Assembly (NCBI GenBank): GCA_958296065.1
Contig: CATQHX010000074.1
Location: 1 to 64,000 of the forward strand
DNA from: Vicinamibacterales bacterium
GTDB taxonomy: Bacteria > Acidobacteriota > Vicinamibacteria > Vicinamibacterales > UBA8438
Length of the DNA stretch: 64,000 nt
Reading direction: 5' to 3'
Below are positions 26,925 to 34,851 of the stretch, piece by piece (position 1 is the stretch's first letter; each line of letters begins with the position of its first letter). Made by a program: the position numbers and the translations under genes. The notes beneath the pieces are model-generated. The model did no database searches, was not told the origin of the DNA, and was given only the letters and a program-made list of their open reading frames with translations.

Positions 26925-28414
26925 CAGCCCGTGGAAGAAGTGTGTTCGCTGAGCCCGGTGTTCAGGTAGCTTGGCGATGAGCAAATGAGCCGACCAGCGC
27001 CGTCGGTGTCCATTTGAACCCCCACACGCGCGTCAGACGCCCCCAGCGGTCGATCAGGCGGTCGATCAGGTGGCAAATCGCCGCCAAAGCCCGCCCCTGC
27101 AGACTCCGGGGCGTACCGACGCCGGTCAGGCGGCGCAGAAGCAGCCCGATGTTACAAGCCGCCGCCTGGATCAGAACACGCTTGCGGACATTGTCGTGGC
27201 CGCGCACCCAGACCCGACGCATACCGCCCGTCTCATACATGTGCGCGAAAGTACGCTCCACCATCTCGCCCCGGCGGCGTTGCAGGCGGCGACCCCGCCG
27301 CCCGCGCACACGCCGGCGGTTTGCATACAACGCTTTCTGCGCAGTTCGCTTCTCCGGCGGCGTCTCGCCCGTCTTCTTGTCCTGCCAGCGGCGCCGGCCG
27401 CGCTCCGGTTCCGATACGTGGCTTCGAACACCTACCTCGCGCAGCCCCACCAGCGTCTCGTCGCTGTGATAGCCCTTGTCGGCCACCACCTCTTCAATCC
27501 CCGAACCCTCCGGCTGAACCGCCTCGACCTGCTCCGCCGCCATGATCAGCGTCTCCGGCAGCGTGGCCGTATCGCCGTCCGATGCATCCTGCACCGTCAC
27601 CGACACGATGGCGCCCGTGTCCATGTCGACCCCGTGCTCGGCCTTGTGGGCCAGGTGCGTCCGACCGTCCTTCATCTTCGCGATCTTCGCGTCCGGGTCC
27701 TGCGGCGGTTTCCACTCCTTGTTCGACGTCTTCTTGTTCTTCCGGGACCGGTCGAACCGAGCCAGATCCGCCCGCGTCGGTGTCTCCACACCCGACGCTT
27801 CCGCCAACCGCCGGATGAACGCCTCGTGGGATTCGCCCGTGTCCCGCCGCTCGATGCTACGCATCGCCGCGTTAGCTTCCAGCGTCGTCGCATCGATGCC
27901 GACCGTCTTCCCCGCCACCAGCCCCGCTTCAGCCAGCCGCTCCAGAACCCACGTAAACACCGCCTCGTGCGTCTCCACGTCGATCAACCGACGCGTCCGC
28001 GACAACGTCGAGTGATCCGGAGACGTCTCGGTCACATCCAGGTCCAGGAACGACCGCAGGCTCAGTGAATCGGCCACCCGCCACGCAATCCCGCGCTCCG
28101 AAGACAGCCCCTCGAAGTAGCCGATCAACAGCATCCGGAAATCCCGCCCGGGACGCAGACTCGGCCGGCCCATCCGCGACGCGTAGAACACCGCGCACAG
28201 ACTCTCCACGAACGCGTCGAAACCCGCATCCTCCAGGACCCGGTTGAGACGCTCGAAGAATGGATGCCCCGCGTTCGTCGGTAAATCCGCCGTCGTCACC
28301 CACAGCGGCAACCCTTGTCGCGCCGCCGGTCTCTTGCCCATCGCCATGCCGCTCAGTGTACGAAACTCGACCACCCCTCGGCCAGGCCGGGTCCGCGACT
28401 TTCGCCACAGGCTG
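26925..28414 (-). mobile_element. IS1182/IS5-type insertion sequence, copy 2 (inverted)
   Basis: Ends are CAGCCCGTGG at 26925 and CCACAGGCTG ending at 28414, an inverted repeat with one mismatch in the first ten bases. Flanking bases are CTAG on one side and CTAC on the other (minus-strand sense), consistent with a CTA-type target. About 1.49 kb with one transposase gene. It has the opposite orientation to copy 1 (2974-4470); together they bracket about 22.5 kb of cargo. Confidence 0.8.
26962..28347 (-). CDS. IS1182/IS5-type DDE transposase (copy 2)
   Basis: Full-length paralogue of the copy at 3040-4428, with the same MAMGKR start and catalytic Asp, Asp and Glu (GIDATTLEAN, VADKGYHSD, VERTFAHM). 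Replacements such as DVTETSPDHSTL for DLTEAAPDHSTL are scattered along the protein, and no stop or frameshift was found. The open frame continues upstream to 28605 only because the flanking DUF4365 DNA happens to be open. Confidence 0.85.
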   Translation of the reverse strand: MAMGKRPAARQGLPLWVTTADLPTNAGHPFFERLNRVLEDAGFDAFVESLCAVFYASRMGRPSLRPGRDFRMLLIGYFEGLSSERGIAWRVADSLSLRSFLDLDVTETSPDHSTLSRTRRLIDVETHEAVFTWVLERLAEAGLVAGKTVGIDATTLEANAAMRSIERRDTGESHEAFIRRLAEASGVETPTRADLARFDRSRKNKKTSNKEWKPPQDPDAKIAKMKDGRTHLAHKAEHGVDMDTGAIVSVTVQDASDGDTATLPETLIMAAEQVEAVQPEGSGIEEVVADKGYHSDETLVGLREVGVRSHVSEPERGRRRWQDKKTGETPPEKRTAQKALYANRRRVRGRRGRRLQRRRGEMVERTFAHMYETGGMRRVWVRGHDNVRKRVLIQAAACNIGLLLRRLTGVGTPRSLQGRALAAICHLIDRLIDRWGRLTRVWGFKWTPTALVGSFAHRQAT

Positions 28415-29131
28415 GTAGGCCAAGACGGCCCCGAGAAGGTGACTAACCAAACCCAGGAGATCAGGATCGTCCAGTGGGTGAGTACCTCCCGCGGCCCATC
28501 GCTCGAGGGCGAATTGCACTTCATTACGTTGGTATCGAAATTGATTGAATGCCGAATAGAGTTTTCCTCGACGCGCGACAAAACGGAGCGGACTGAGTGC
28601 GTCACCGGTCAGATCCATCCGATTGAACTCCGGCAAGTAAACAGTATGTGAGCCCTGCGAAGAAAGATCCTGTCCCGTTTCCGGGACGAGCACCTTGTCG
28701 ACGAAATCACTCAGGCAGACCCAATGGACCGTAGAATGAGTCGTGTCGGCCACGACGAAAACAAGTGGATTCGCTGGTCCCATTGCTCGGGCCAGTTGTA
28801 GTTCCGCTGTGTCGAGCGTTTCTGCGAGTACGCGCATTGTCGAGGACTGCCTCCGGTCGTACTTGAGTGGTGAACGCTCCACGTTACGTCGTGCCTGGAT
28901 TTCCTTCGTAACCCACTGCACTCTAGAGCGTGACTTCAACTGCACGAAGAAATGCTCGCCAAGAGTGACGAAATCATCGCCGTGAGAGTCGAATACTTCG
29001 ACAGCAAAGTCGATTCCGTAATCCGGTTGGTACTCTCGTACTACCCACTCCTGGGGCAAAACGCTCTTAAACAGTTGAATGCCGACCGAATCAGTAACGT
29101 GTGACGTAGGGCGCTTCTTCATTACTCTCAT
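28415..29131 (-). CDS. DUF4365-type protein, 3' end at the IS junction
   Basis: A protein of about 240 residues beginning MRVMKKRPTSHVTD (Met at 29131; Met at 29122 is an alternative). It has the DUF4365 text: SVGIQLFKSVLPQEWVVRE, YGIDFAVEVFD and HFFVQLKSRSRVQW, a restriction-endonuclease-like arrangement with Asp and Gln-x-Lys. DUF4365 domains are frequent in defence genes. The insertion sequence abuts the last codons; excising it with a CTA duplicate would give TTG GCC TAG, so it may have landed in the natural stop codon and left the protein nearly whole. GC is lower than in the flanks. Confidence 0.65.
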
Positions 29132-29545
29132 TCCACTCTTGCGACCAACGACCGTTCCGCTACGGCGAGGCCTTGAAAGCGGGCTCGCCGTCCGCTGAAG
29201 ACCCGTGCCATGCTGCCTTGGGCGCACTCAGAGTCCGGTTGACATGGTACGCGCCCCACGGTAATAACGCAAGTCCCTCCCCGCGACCTCCGCGACAGTC
29301 CATAGGAAGATCCAACTCCTACCCCCCTGTACCTTTCTGAATGACTTCGCGCAATGATGTCGCGGAGTCGGGCAGAGCGTCGGGAGCCAGCAACTGCCCC
29401 CTGTGTCTCGAACACTTGGGGTGGGACTTGTGCCTCGACGGTTCGCCATCGATGGACGCCCAGTGGGCAGTTTGCGGCGTAGAGCGCCAGTACAGCGACG
29501 GGCCGGCATCGTTGGCGCGCCCGTTCGATTCGGCAAACTGGGAGG
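29132..29545. other. Stretch upstream of DUF4365, no gene seen
   Basis: No recognisable protein on either strand. It lies between two divergent genes (DUF4365 leftward, IS110 transposase rightward), so it should contain the DUF4365 promoter and the left end of the broken IS110 element, but I could not mark either. Confidence 0.4.
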
Positions 29546-30640
29546 TTGGGGTTGAGGCTCTGGAGAGGTTCGCGGGTGTCGATTGGGGCTCGCAACAGCA
29601 TCACGTGCGCGTGCTCGACACCGACGGCAACGTGCCCGGAGAACGGTCGTTCGAGCATGGCGGTACAGGGCTGTCGGAGCTGGCAGACTGGTTGTTGTCG
29701 TTCACGGCTGGAGAGACCGGGGGAATCGGCGTGGCGGTCGACACGCCGCGCGGACGGGTGGTCGAGAGCCTGATGGAGCGGGGTTTGGTGGTCCACTCCA
29801 TCAATCCGAAGCAGCTCGACCGCTTCCGGGATCGCTTCTCGCCGGCGGGCGCGAAGGACGACCGGCGAGATGCACGGGTTCTGGCCTCGGCGTTGCGGAC
29901 TGGCCCTTCATTGCCTGCGGCGCCTGGAGTCGACCGATCCGACGATCATCGAGTTGCGCGAGTGGTCGCGACTCAGCGAGTACCTGACGCGGGAGCGTAC
30001 GCGCCTCGCGAACCGGATGCGGGAACAGCTGTGGCGCTACTACCCGCAGTTCCTCGCTGTTATCCGCGACGACGTCCCGGCGCCCTAGGCACTCGAGCTG
30101 TGGAAGAGCCTTGCCGACGCCGCGGGCCGGTCGACGGGTTCGCGAGGCGACGCTGGCGAGACTGTTGGAGAAGCACCGTACTCGTCGAATCGACGCGGCA
30201 ACGCTGCGCCATCGGCTGAGGGCGAAGGCCGTCAGCGTAGCGCCGGGGACCGCCGAGGCTGCCGTTGCGCATGTGCGGCTGGTCGTCGAACGGCTCGTTC
30301 TGGTCAACCAGCAGAAGGTGCATGCACGTCGCCAGCTCGAAGGATTGGTCCGCCAGCTCGCCGAGGCCGCCCCGGCAGACGAGCCGAACGCATGCGAGGA
30401 GACCGAGCCAACCGACGCGACCATCCTGATGTCGCTGCCTGGCGTCGGCACGGACGTTGTCGCCACCCTGTTCGCAGAGGCCAGCGACGTGCTTGTAGCT
30501 CCTGGTGGTATGCGGGCCAGCTTCCGGCTGGTCCGCGAGGGCTTCCCGCACGGTCGGCCGCGGCGGTCACCGGCAAGCCGCAGCGCAGCACAGGACCCGC
30601 GAAGCGGGTTGACGGCCGGGACCGACCGTGCGTGGTGAAC
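29546..30640 (+). pseudogene. IS110-family transposase, frameshifted
   Basis: The N-terminal DEDD domain is clear (LERFAGVDWGSQQHHVRVLD, then VAVDTPRGRVVE and AKDDRRDARVLA). Near 29905 the frame shifts; the next frame gives LRRLESTDPTIIELREWSRL and YYPQFLAVIRDDVPAP, then TAG (30086) at a probable Trp. A third frame holds the helical middle and the transposase_20 motif LMSLPGVGTDVVATLFAEA. The C-terminal catalytic Ser region is not found; the next IS110 element begins soon after. Confidence 0.75.
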
Positions 30641-30786
30641 GCGCTCCGAGCGAAGCGAATGGGATGGACGTCTCCCGCTCTCTGATGTCGGGCGGCGGGG
30701 GTTGAGATGGACCCTCGCGGGCCGACGGCATCATAGTGCCAAGGGGGGAAGACGCGAGGTCTTCCCGGGCAACCGGAGGGTCCAAG

Positions 30787-31812
30787 ATGCAGAGTAGCAG
30801 AACGGTGGTCGGCGTGGATATTGCGAAGCGGGTGTTTCAGTTGCACTGGGTCGATCTGGGGACGGGCGAGGTCGCGGACCGGCGACTGACACGGGCGAAG
30901 TTTCTGGAGCACTTCGCGAATCGCGCGCCGTGCCTGGTCGGCATGGAGGCATGCGGCGGCGCGCAGCATTGGCCGCGGCGATTGCAGGAGCTGGGCCACG
31001 AGGTCCGTCTGCTGCCGGCGAAGATGGTGCGGCCGTTCGTCGGCGGCAACAAGAGCGACGCGCACGACGCGCGGGCGATCTGGACGGCGGTTCAGCAGCC
31101 CGGGATCAAGACGGTTGCCGTCAAAAGCGAGGAACAACAGGCGGTTCTGGCGCTGCATCGGATGCGCCAGCAACTGGTGAAGTTCCGCACTGCGCAGATC
31201 AACGGCCTGCGGGGTCTGTTGACCAAATACGGCGAGGTCATGCCGCGCGGGCGAGCCGGCATGAAGCGGGACATGGCCGGGGCCCTCGAGCGGGTCTCGG
31301 AACGGCTGCCGATGATCGTCGTCGAGACCTTGCGAGACCAGTGGGCGCGCGTGGCGGAGCTCGACACCGAGATCGGCACGATCGAACAGCGCCTGGACGT
31401 GTGGCATCGACAGAATGCGGCCAGCCAGCGGATCGCGGCGATCCCCGGTGTGGGCTTGCTGGGTGCGACGGCCGCGGTCGCCACGATGGGCGATCCTGCC
31501 ACCTTCAGGTCCGGTCGGGAGTTTGCCGCCTGGCTGGGTCTGGTGCCTCGCCACAGCGGCACGGGCGGGCGGGTGCGCATGCTCGGGATCTCGAAGCGCG
31601 GGGACACGTATCTGCGGACCCTGCTGATCCATGGCGCCCGCGCGATGCTCGCTCGCGGGAAGGCACCGTCGTCATGGCAACTCCAGCCGACGAAGCGCCG
31701 GCCACCGAATGTCGTCGCCGTGGCGATGGCCAACAAGACAGCGCGAACGATCTGGGCCCTGCTGGCCCATGACCGGGAGTACGAACCGAACTTTGCCAGC
31801 CCGCTCGCCTGA
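30787..31812 (+). CDS. IS110/IS1111-type DEDD transposase
   Basis: An intact 341-residue transposase. The RuvC-like DEDD domain shows Asp in VVGVDIAKRVFQ, Glu in LVGMEACGGA and the Asp pair in NKSDAHDARAI. The C-terminal transposase_20 domain has IAAIPGVGLLGATAAVA and the catalytic Ser region LGLVPRHSGTGGRVRMLGIS, with YLRTLLIHGARA. Start at ATG 30787; GGAGGG is upstream. It is unrelated in detail to the broken IS110 gene just upstream. Confidence 0.9.
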   Translation: MQSSRTVVGVDIAKRVFQLHWVDLGTGEVADRRLTRAKFLEHFANRAPCLVGMEACGGAQHWPRRLQELGHEVRLLPAKMVRPFVGGNKSDAHDARAIWTAVQQPGIKTVAVKSEEQQAVLALHRMRQQLVKFRTAQINGLRGLLTKYGEVMPRGRAGMKRDMAGALERVSERLPMIVVETLRDQWARVAELDTEIGTIEQRLDVWHRQNAASQRIAAIPGVGLLGATAAVATMGDPATFRSGREFAAWLGLVPRHSGTGGRVRMLGISKRGDTYLRTLLIHGARAMLARGKAPSSWQLQPTKRRPPNVVAVAMANKTARTIWALLAHDREYEPNFASPLA

Positions 31813-31917
31813 ACACGAGCAGGGACGGGAACGCGAACCTGGAACTACGCGAGGAGTCTTCAGTCATCGTGTGCGGCTTTCTGGCGACGGGGGCGACGGG
31901 TGCAACGGGTAGCCTCT

Positions 31918-32027
31918 GCGAGCGGCGAGTCAAGGCTTCGCCTTCTCCGCTTCGCTCCGGCCCTTCGGGCGACTCGCCGCTCGCGCCGGCTCGGAGCTGG
32001 TTGTGGCCGGACGAAATCGTCCGGCCA
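31918..32027 (+). ncRNA. Hairpins in IS1111 right end, candidate bridge RNA region
   Basis: Arms 31918-31931 and 31971-31984 (GCGAGCGGCGAGTC and complement) form a perfect 14-bp stem with an internal small hairpin (GGCCCTTCGGGC-like) in the loop. A second stem, 32004-32014 with 32017-32027 (TGGCCGGACGA), is a perfect 11-bp palindrome. They sit in the non-coding right end of the IS1111-type element, where members of that group are reported to encode the bridge RNA. No U-run follows either stem. Exact RNA ends and target loops are not assigned. Confidence 0.4.
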
Positions 32028-32278
32028 GTGAGTACACTGACCGGTTCGTTGAAGGTTGCGCAAGGAACGACAAGGGGTGATGGCAAACAGGTCAGACCGC
32101 GATCCGCGAAACCTGAAAGGCCCTCGGGGCACAAGCCCGTGAAGCGAATGAGGTGCGGATCGGCTGATTCCATCGGGGCCGGCGGGAGCAAGTCCTGCAT
32201 CAACAGGCCGGATATAGAACTGCAACCTGTCCGCCAGACACGCCAGAATCGTCCCTTGCCAAACCGGGAGACGTCCAT

Positions 32279-32521
32279 ATAGAGGGCCTTATCCGGTCGT
32301 CCCGCGGACCGGCCTCAACCCACCCACACCTCTTTCAGGAGAACCGGGAGTCCCCCCCAGCGGCGGCGCCCGCCGACCCCCGGCTGTGGTCGGGATCTCC
32401 CCGATTCCGTCGGTGCTCCTGAGTCTGGTGGCCGCGATCCTGATGAAAATCCAGCGGTCTAATCTTCAATCGCAGACTTCACCGCGGATGCTAATGGGGA
32501 CCACTGGCGCGGTCTTCTAGT
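32279..32521. other. Short stretch right of IS1111 element, no gene seen
   Basis: No recognisable coding frame. It separates the IS right end from the 3' end of the cyclase-like gene. Confidence 0.4.
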
Positions 32522-33289
32522 CTAACGACGCGCCTCATCCATAAGACCCAACGCACGAAGCGTAGCGTCGTAATGATCGTGTTCCTTCACGGGTGCATTG
32601 CGCCTCATGGCGCCAACGGCCCGAACAAGCGTGTCTCTCTTAGACTTTGCCTCCTCGGAGCCCAGGATAAACGCAGGTACGAAATGGAGGTAGTTTAGTT
32701 CCCAACCTACTTTCGTCGTCAACTCTGAGGTGTTCTCCTGCACAGCACAGACGTAACTCTTCCAGTCGCTAGTCAACATAGCGTTTGGATGTATAAAGAT
32801 GCGCATGCCTCTCAGACCGCATGATTCCGCTTGATGAGCCTGAATCACGGCGGTGCCAAGAAACTGTGAGCTGTGCCTTCGGACATCATCTGAAACGTCA
32901 GTTACAAGCCTGAAGGCTCGGAATGAGCCAGTGCCGATGCCCATTCTCACGGGGATCCCAAACGAAAGCAGCGTCCGCATCCACTGCTCAGCAAACTGTA
33001 GAGCCGTGAAGTCGTTCCGAAACGCTACAAATGCGGAGTCGGAGAACACGATGGACTGTAGAGGGTCAATACTCTGCAGAGAGTTCAAGTGCAGATCGAG
33101 GGTGCTGTGGAACACAGCAAAGGTGCGGGTCAAGTTGTCTTCTTGACCATCTTCAAACCGCTCACGAAGTTCGTCTTCGGAGGATACCAATGGGAAGACG
33201 GCGAGCGAGTCGATCAGGGAATCGTGGGACGCAACTAGCCGCGTGAAGCCAAGAATGTCAGCGTAAACTGCTGTTACCTGCGTATGCAC
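32522..33289 (-). CDS. Orphan class III nucleotide cyclase-like protein
   Basis: A protein of about 255 residues with the fold signature of a class III cyclase catalytic domain: VTAVYADILGFTRLVAS (first metal Asp), IVFSDSAFVAFRND (second acidic site, SDS instead of GD), and IPVRMGIGTGSFRAF. Text after that, LGTAVIQAHQAESCGLRG, fits a domain with AYxxE-type helix. It has no membrane or other domain. Start is uncertain; I used GTG at 33289, though the frame is open to 33424. Pyrimidine cyclases of Pycsar defence have this fold, but no effector gene lies beside it, and a degenerate non-enzymatic domain is equally possible. GC is low. Confidence 0.5.
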   Translation of the reverse strand: MHTQVTAVYADILGFTRLVASHDSLIDSLAVFPLVSSEDELRERFEDGQEDNLTRTFAVFHSTLDLHLNSLQSIDPLQSIVFSDSAFVAFRNDFTALQFAEQWMRTLLSFGIPVRMGIGTGSFRAFRLVTDVSDDVRRHSSQFLGTAVIQAHQAESCGLRGMRIFIHPNAMLTSDWKSYVCAVQENTSELTTKVGWELNYLHFVPAFILGSEEAKSKRDTLVRAVGAMRRNAPVKEHDHYDATLRALGLMDEARR

Positions 33290-33384
33290 CGCTCGAAGTA
33301 TACCACGGAGGAAGCCGGCGACCGTTCCCTTACTAGCTGGTTGCCGATGAAGGATAGAGGCCCGGTAGGTGGCCCGAACGACCA

Positions 33385-33530
33385 CCGACAGCGCGAAGTG
33401 TGTGGGACAACTTGCGCATGCCAAGGTCGTCGAGGATGAGCACGGGCACGAGGGTCAGCTCGGCCTCATAGTTGCGAGTCTCCAGCGAGAGTCGCCTTGG
33501 CAAGGTCCTCGAGGGAGGTGCTCGAGGTCG
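33385..33530 (-). pseudogene. IstB-like ATPase remnant
   Basis: A short piece: LEDLAKATLAGDSRL in one frame continues as YEAELTLVPVLILDDLGMRKL in another. ILDDLGMRKL is a Walker B of IstB/DnaC-type ATPases and not the same subtype as the IS21 element at 9532-17797. Nothing else of that element remains. Confidence 0.55.
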
Positions 33531-33975
33531 CGTCGAAGCCGGGGAGGAACCCGTTCGGGGATGCGCACTTCGATCCGGCGTTCCGCGTCGACCGGCGCGT
33601 CGGCGGGCCGCTGGGTCGTCGTCGTGGTCGGCAGGATGGTTCGCGTGCCGCGACAGGCCTCGACGAACCCGCGCACCAGGTGGTCGTTCGACTGCTCCCT
33701 CTCCGTTTCTTCGCGGAGCCGGTCTCCGATCTCACGCGTCGCACCGCCGAGAAAGACTGGAATCCGTGCAAGCGGCGCGGTTCGGCAAGGATGATCGCGC
33801 CGGGCCTCGGACCGCGCCACGTGGTCGGCGAGTTCGTGCCTGTCCAGGTCGAGCTACCGTCCGACAAACCCACGACGACCGGCGGTACGAACCCGCCCGG
33901 AACCAGCAGCGGCCCGAGTAGCCGGAGCACGCACAGCTGCAGCGCGAACACGAACAGGTTCTTTTGCCGCCTGCT
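33530..33975 (-). pseudogene. Tn3-family transposase, N-terminal remnant
   Basis: Frames on the minus strand give LFVFALQLCVLRLLG and LVPGGFVPPVVV, then RSEARRDH, then REIGDRLREETEREQSND and HLVRGFVEACRGTRTILPT. This is the DUF4158 N-terminal region of Tn3 TnpA, normally followed by the catalytic DDE domain, which is absent. At least two frameshifts are needed to connect it. It joins the IstB remnant on the 3' side and an S24 peptidase remnant on the 5' side, so three unrelated gene ends are fused. Confidence 0.65.
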
Positions 33976-33984
33976 CGGACGGTC

Positions 33985-34260
33985 CAGCGGACGGTGGCTC
34001 CGTCCACGCGACCTGACGGAGGATTCCGTCCTGGCCCGTAACGGCCCGGGATTCGTACGCCGGATTGTCGCTCTTCAACTACCAAGGGTCATCCCTGCGT
34101 CGCAGCCGCTTCACCACCAGTCCCTCGCCCGTGAGCACGACGAACACCTAGTCGTCCAGCGGCTCGGCCCGGCCCATGTCCAGCACGACCAGATCGCGGT
34201 CGCAAATCGCCAGGGCGATCGAGTCACCCGCCACCCCGCGCACACATCACACGCTCCGGG
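33985..34260 (-). pseudogene. S24 (LexA/CI-like) peptidase remnant with two in-frame stops
   Basis: The minus strand reads VRGVAGDSIALAICDRDLVV, then LDMGRAEPLDD, TAG, VFVVLTGEGLVVKRLRRRDD, P, W, TAG, LKSDNPAYESRAV, GQVAWTE-type end. Gly-Asp-Ser is the catalytic Ser of S24 peptidases and Lys in LVVKRL the catalytic Lys. Both stops (near 34148 and 34078) break the domain and the N-terminal DNA-binding part is missing. It was probably a phage-type repressor. Confidence 0.6.
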
Positions 34261-34851
34261 CGCGCCGCTGAGACCAGCGCCGACCGCGCCACCGACACCG
34301 TCATCTCCGTGGTCTCGTCCCACACGGGCTCGTCGGACTCGGGCGCGGATCGGACGTTCACCGCGAATGGTACGACCACGGCTGGCGTTTCCCCCTCGAC
34401 GGACGCGCCCGCCGGCGTTCGCGCGAGCGGCGCCGACCTCGAGGTCCGTCACCGATCGACAGAGGGATACAGCCTCCTGGAGACCATGCGTACACCGCGG
34501 ACTGCGATCGTGGCCCCGCCCGGACCGTCGCAGTGATCCAGTCATGGACAGCCGAAAGAGACGAATTCTCAAGGGAGAACGGCATGCGCCGCACGTTTAC
34601 CGGCATCAGCATCGCGACAGTCGTTTCTGGCGGGCTGCGCGGACCCGCATGCGGCGACGGTGGAGAACTTCAGTCGGGTGCTCGACGAGTAACACGCTCA
34701 AGTTCGACCGTGTCAAGGTCTCGATGCGATCGACGTGCGAACGCGCAGCTCCACGCCGCGTCGGCCGACGAAACACGGCACCTTTCGCTTCAGCCGATTT
34801 CAGTCCCTCCCCTCCTTCGGGTAGGTACAGCACGTTATCTGGCCGATCTCG
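34261..34851. other. Stretch with no recognisable gene
   Basis: High-GC on the left, lower on the right. An ATG at 34584 with AAGGGAGAAC upstream opens MRRTFTGISIATVVSGG, which looks like a signal peptide, but the frame that follows does not read as a protein I recognise. No conserved motif was found on either strand. Confidence 0.35.

Larger units (their letters stand above)
30664..32278 (+). mobile_element. IS110 element of the IS1111 type
   Basis: Perfect 14-bp inverted repeats lie at 30664-30677 (ATGGACGTCTCCCG) and 32265-32278. Inverted repeats near the ends are typical of the IS1111 subgroup and absent from classic IS110. The transposase gene (30787-31812) is followed by a 450-base non-coding right end rich in hairpins. 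No target duplication is expected for this family and none was seen. True ends may lie a few bases outside the repeats. Confidence 0.8.

Noticed and set aside
17798-34260. Stop-codon reassignment, because several frames continue across TAG
   Set aside because: Intact genes such as the TonB receptor and integrase end with TAG, the readthrough sites are all in otherwise damaged genes, and one site is TAA.
32522-34851. A complete Pycsar locus around the cyclase-like gene
   Set aside because: Neighbours on both sides are IS and phage remnants; no effector gene with membrane or TIR domain was found.
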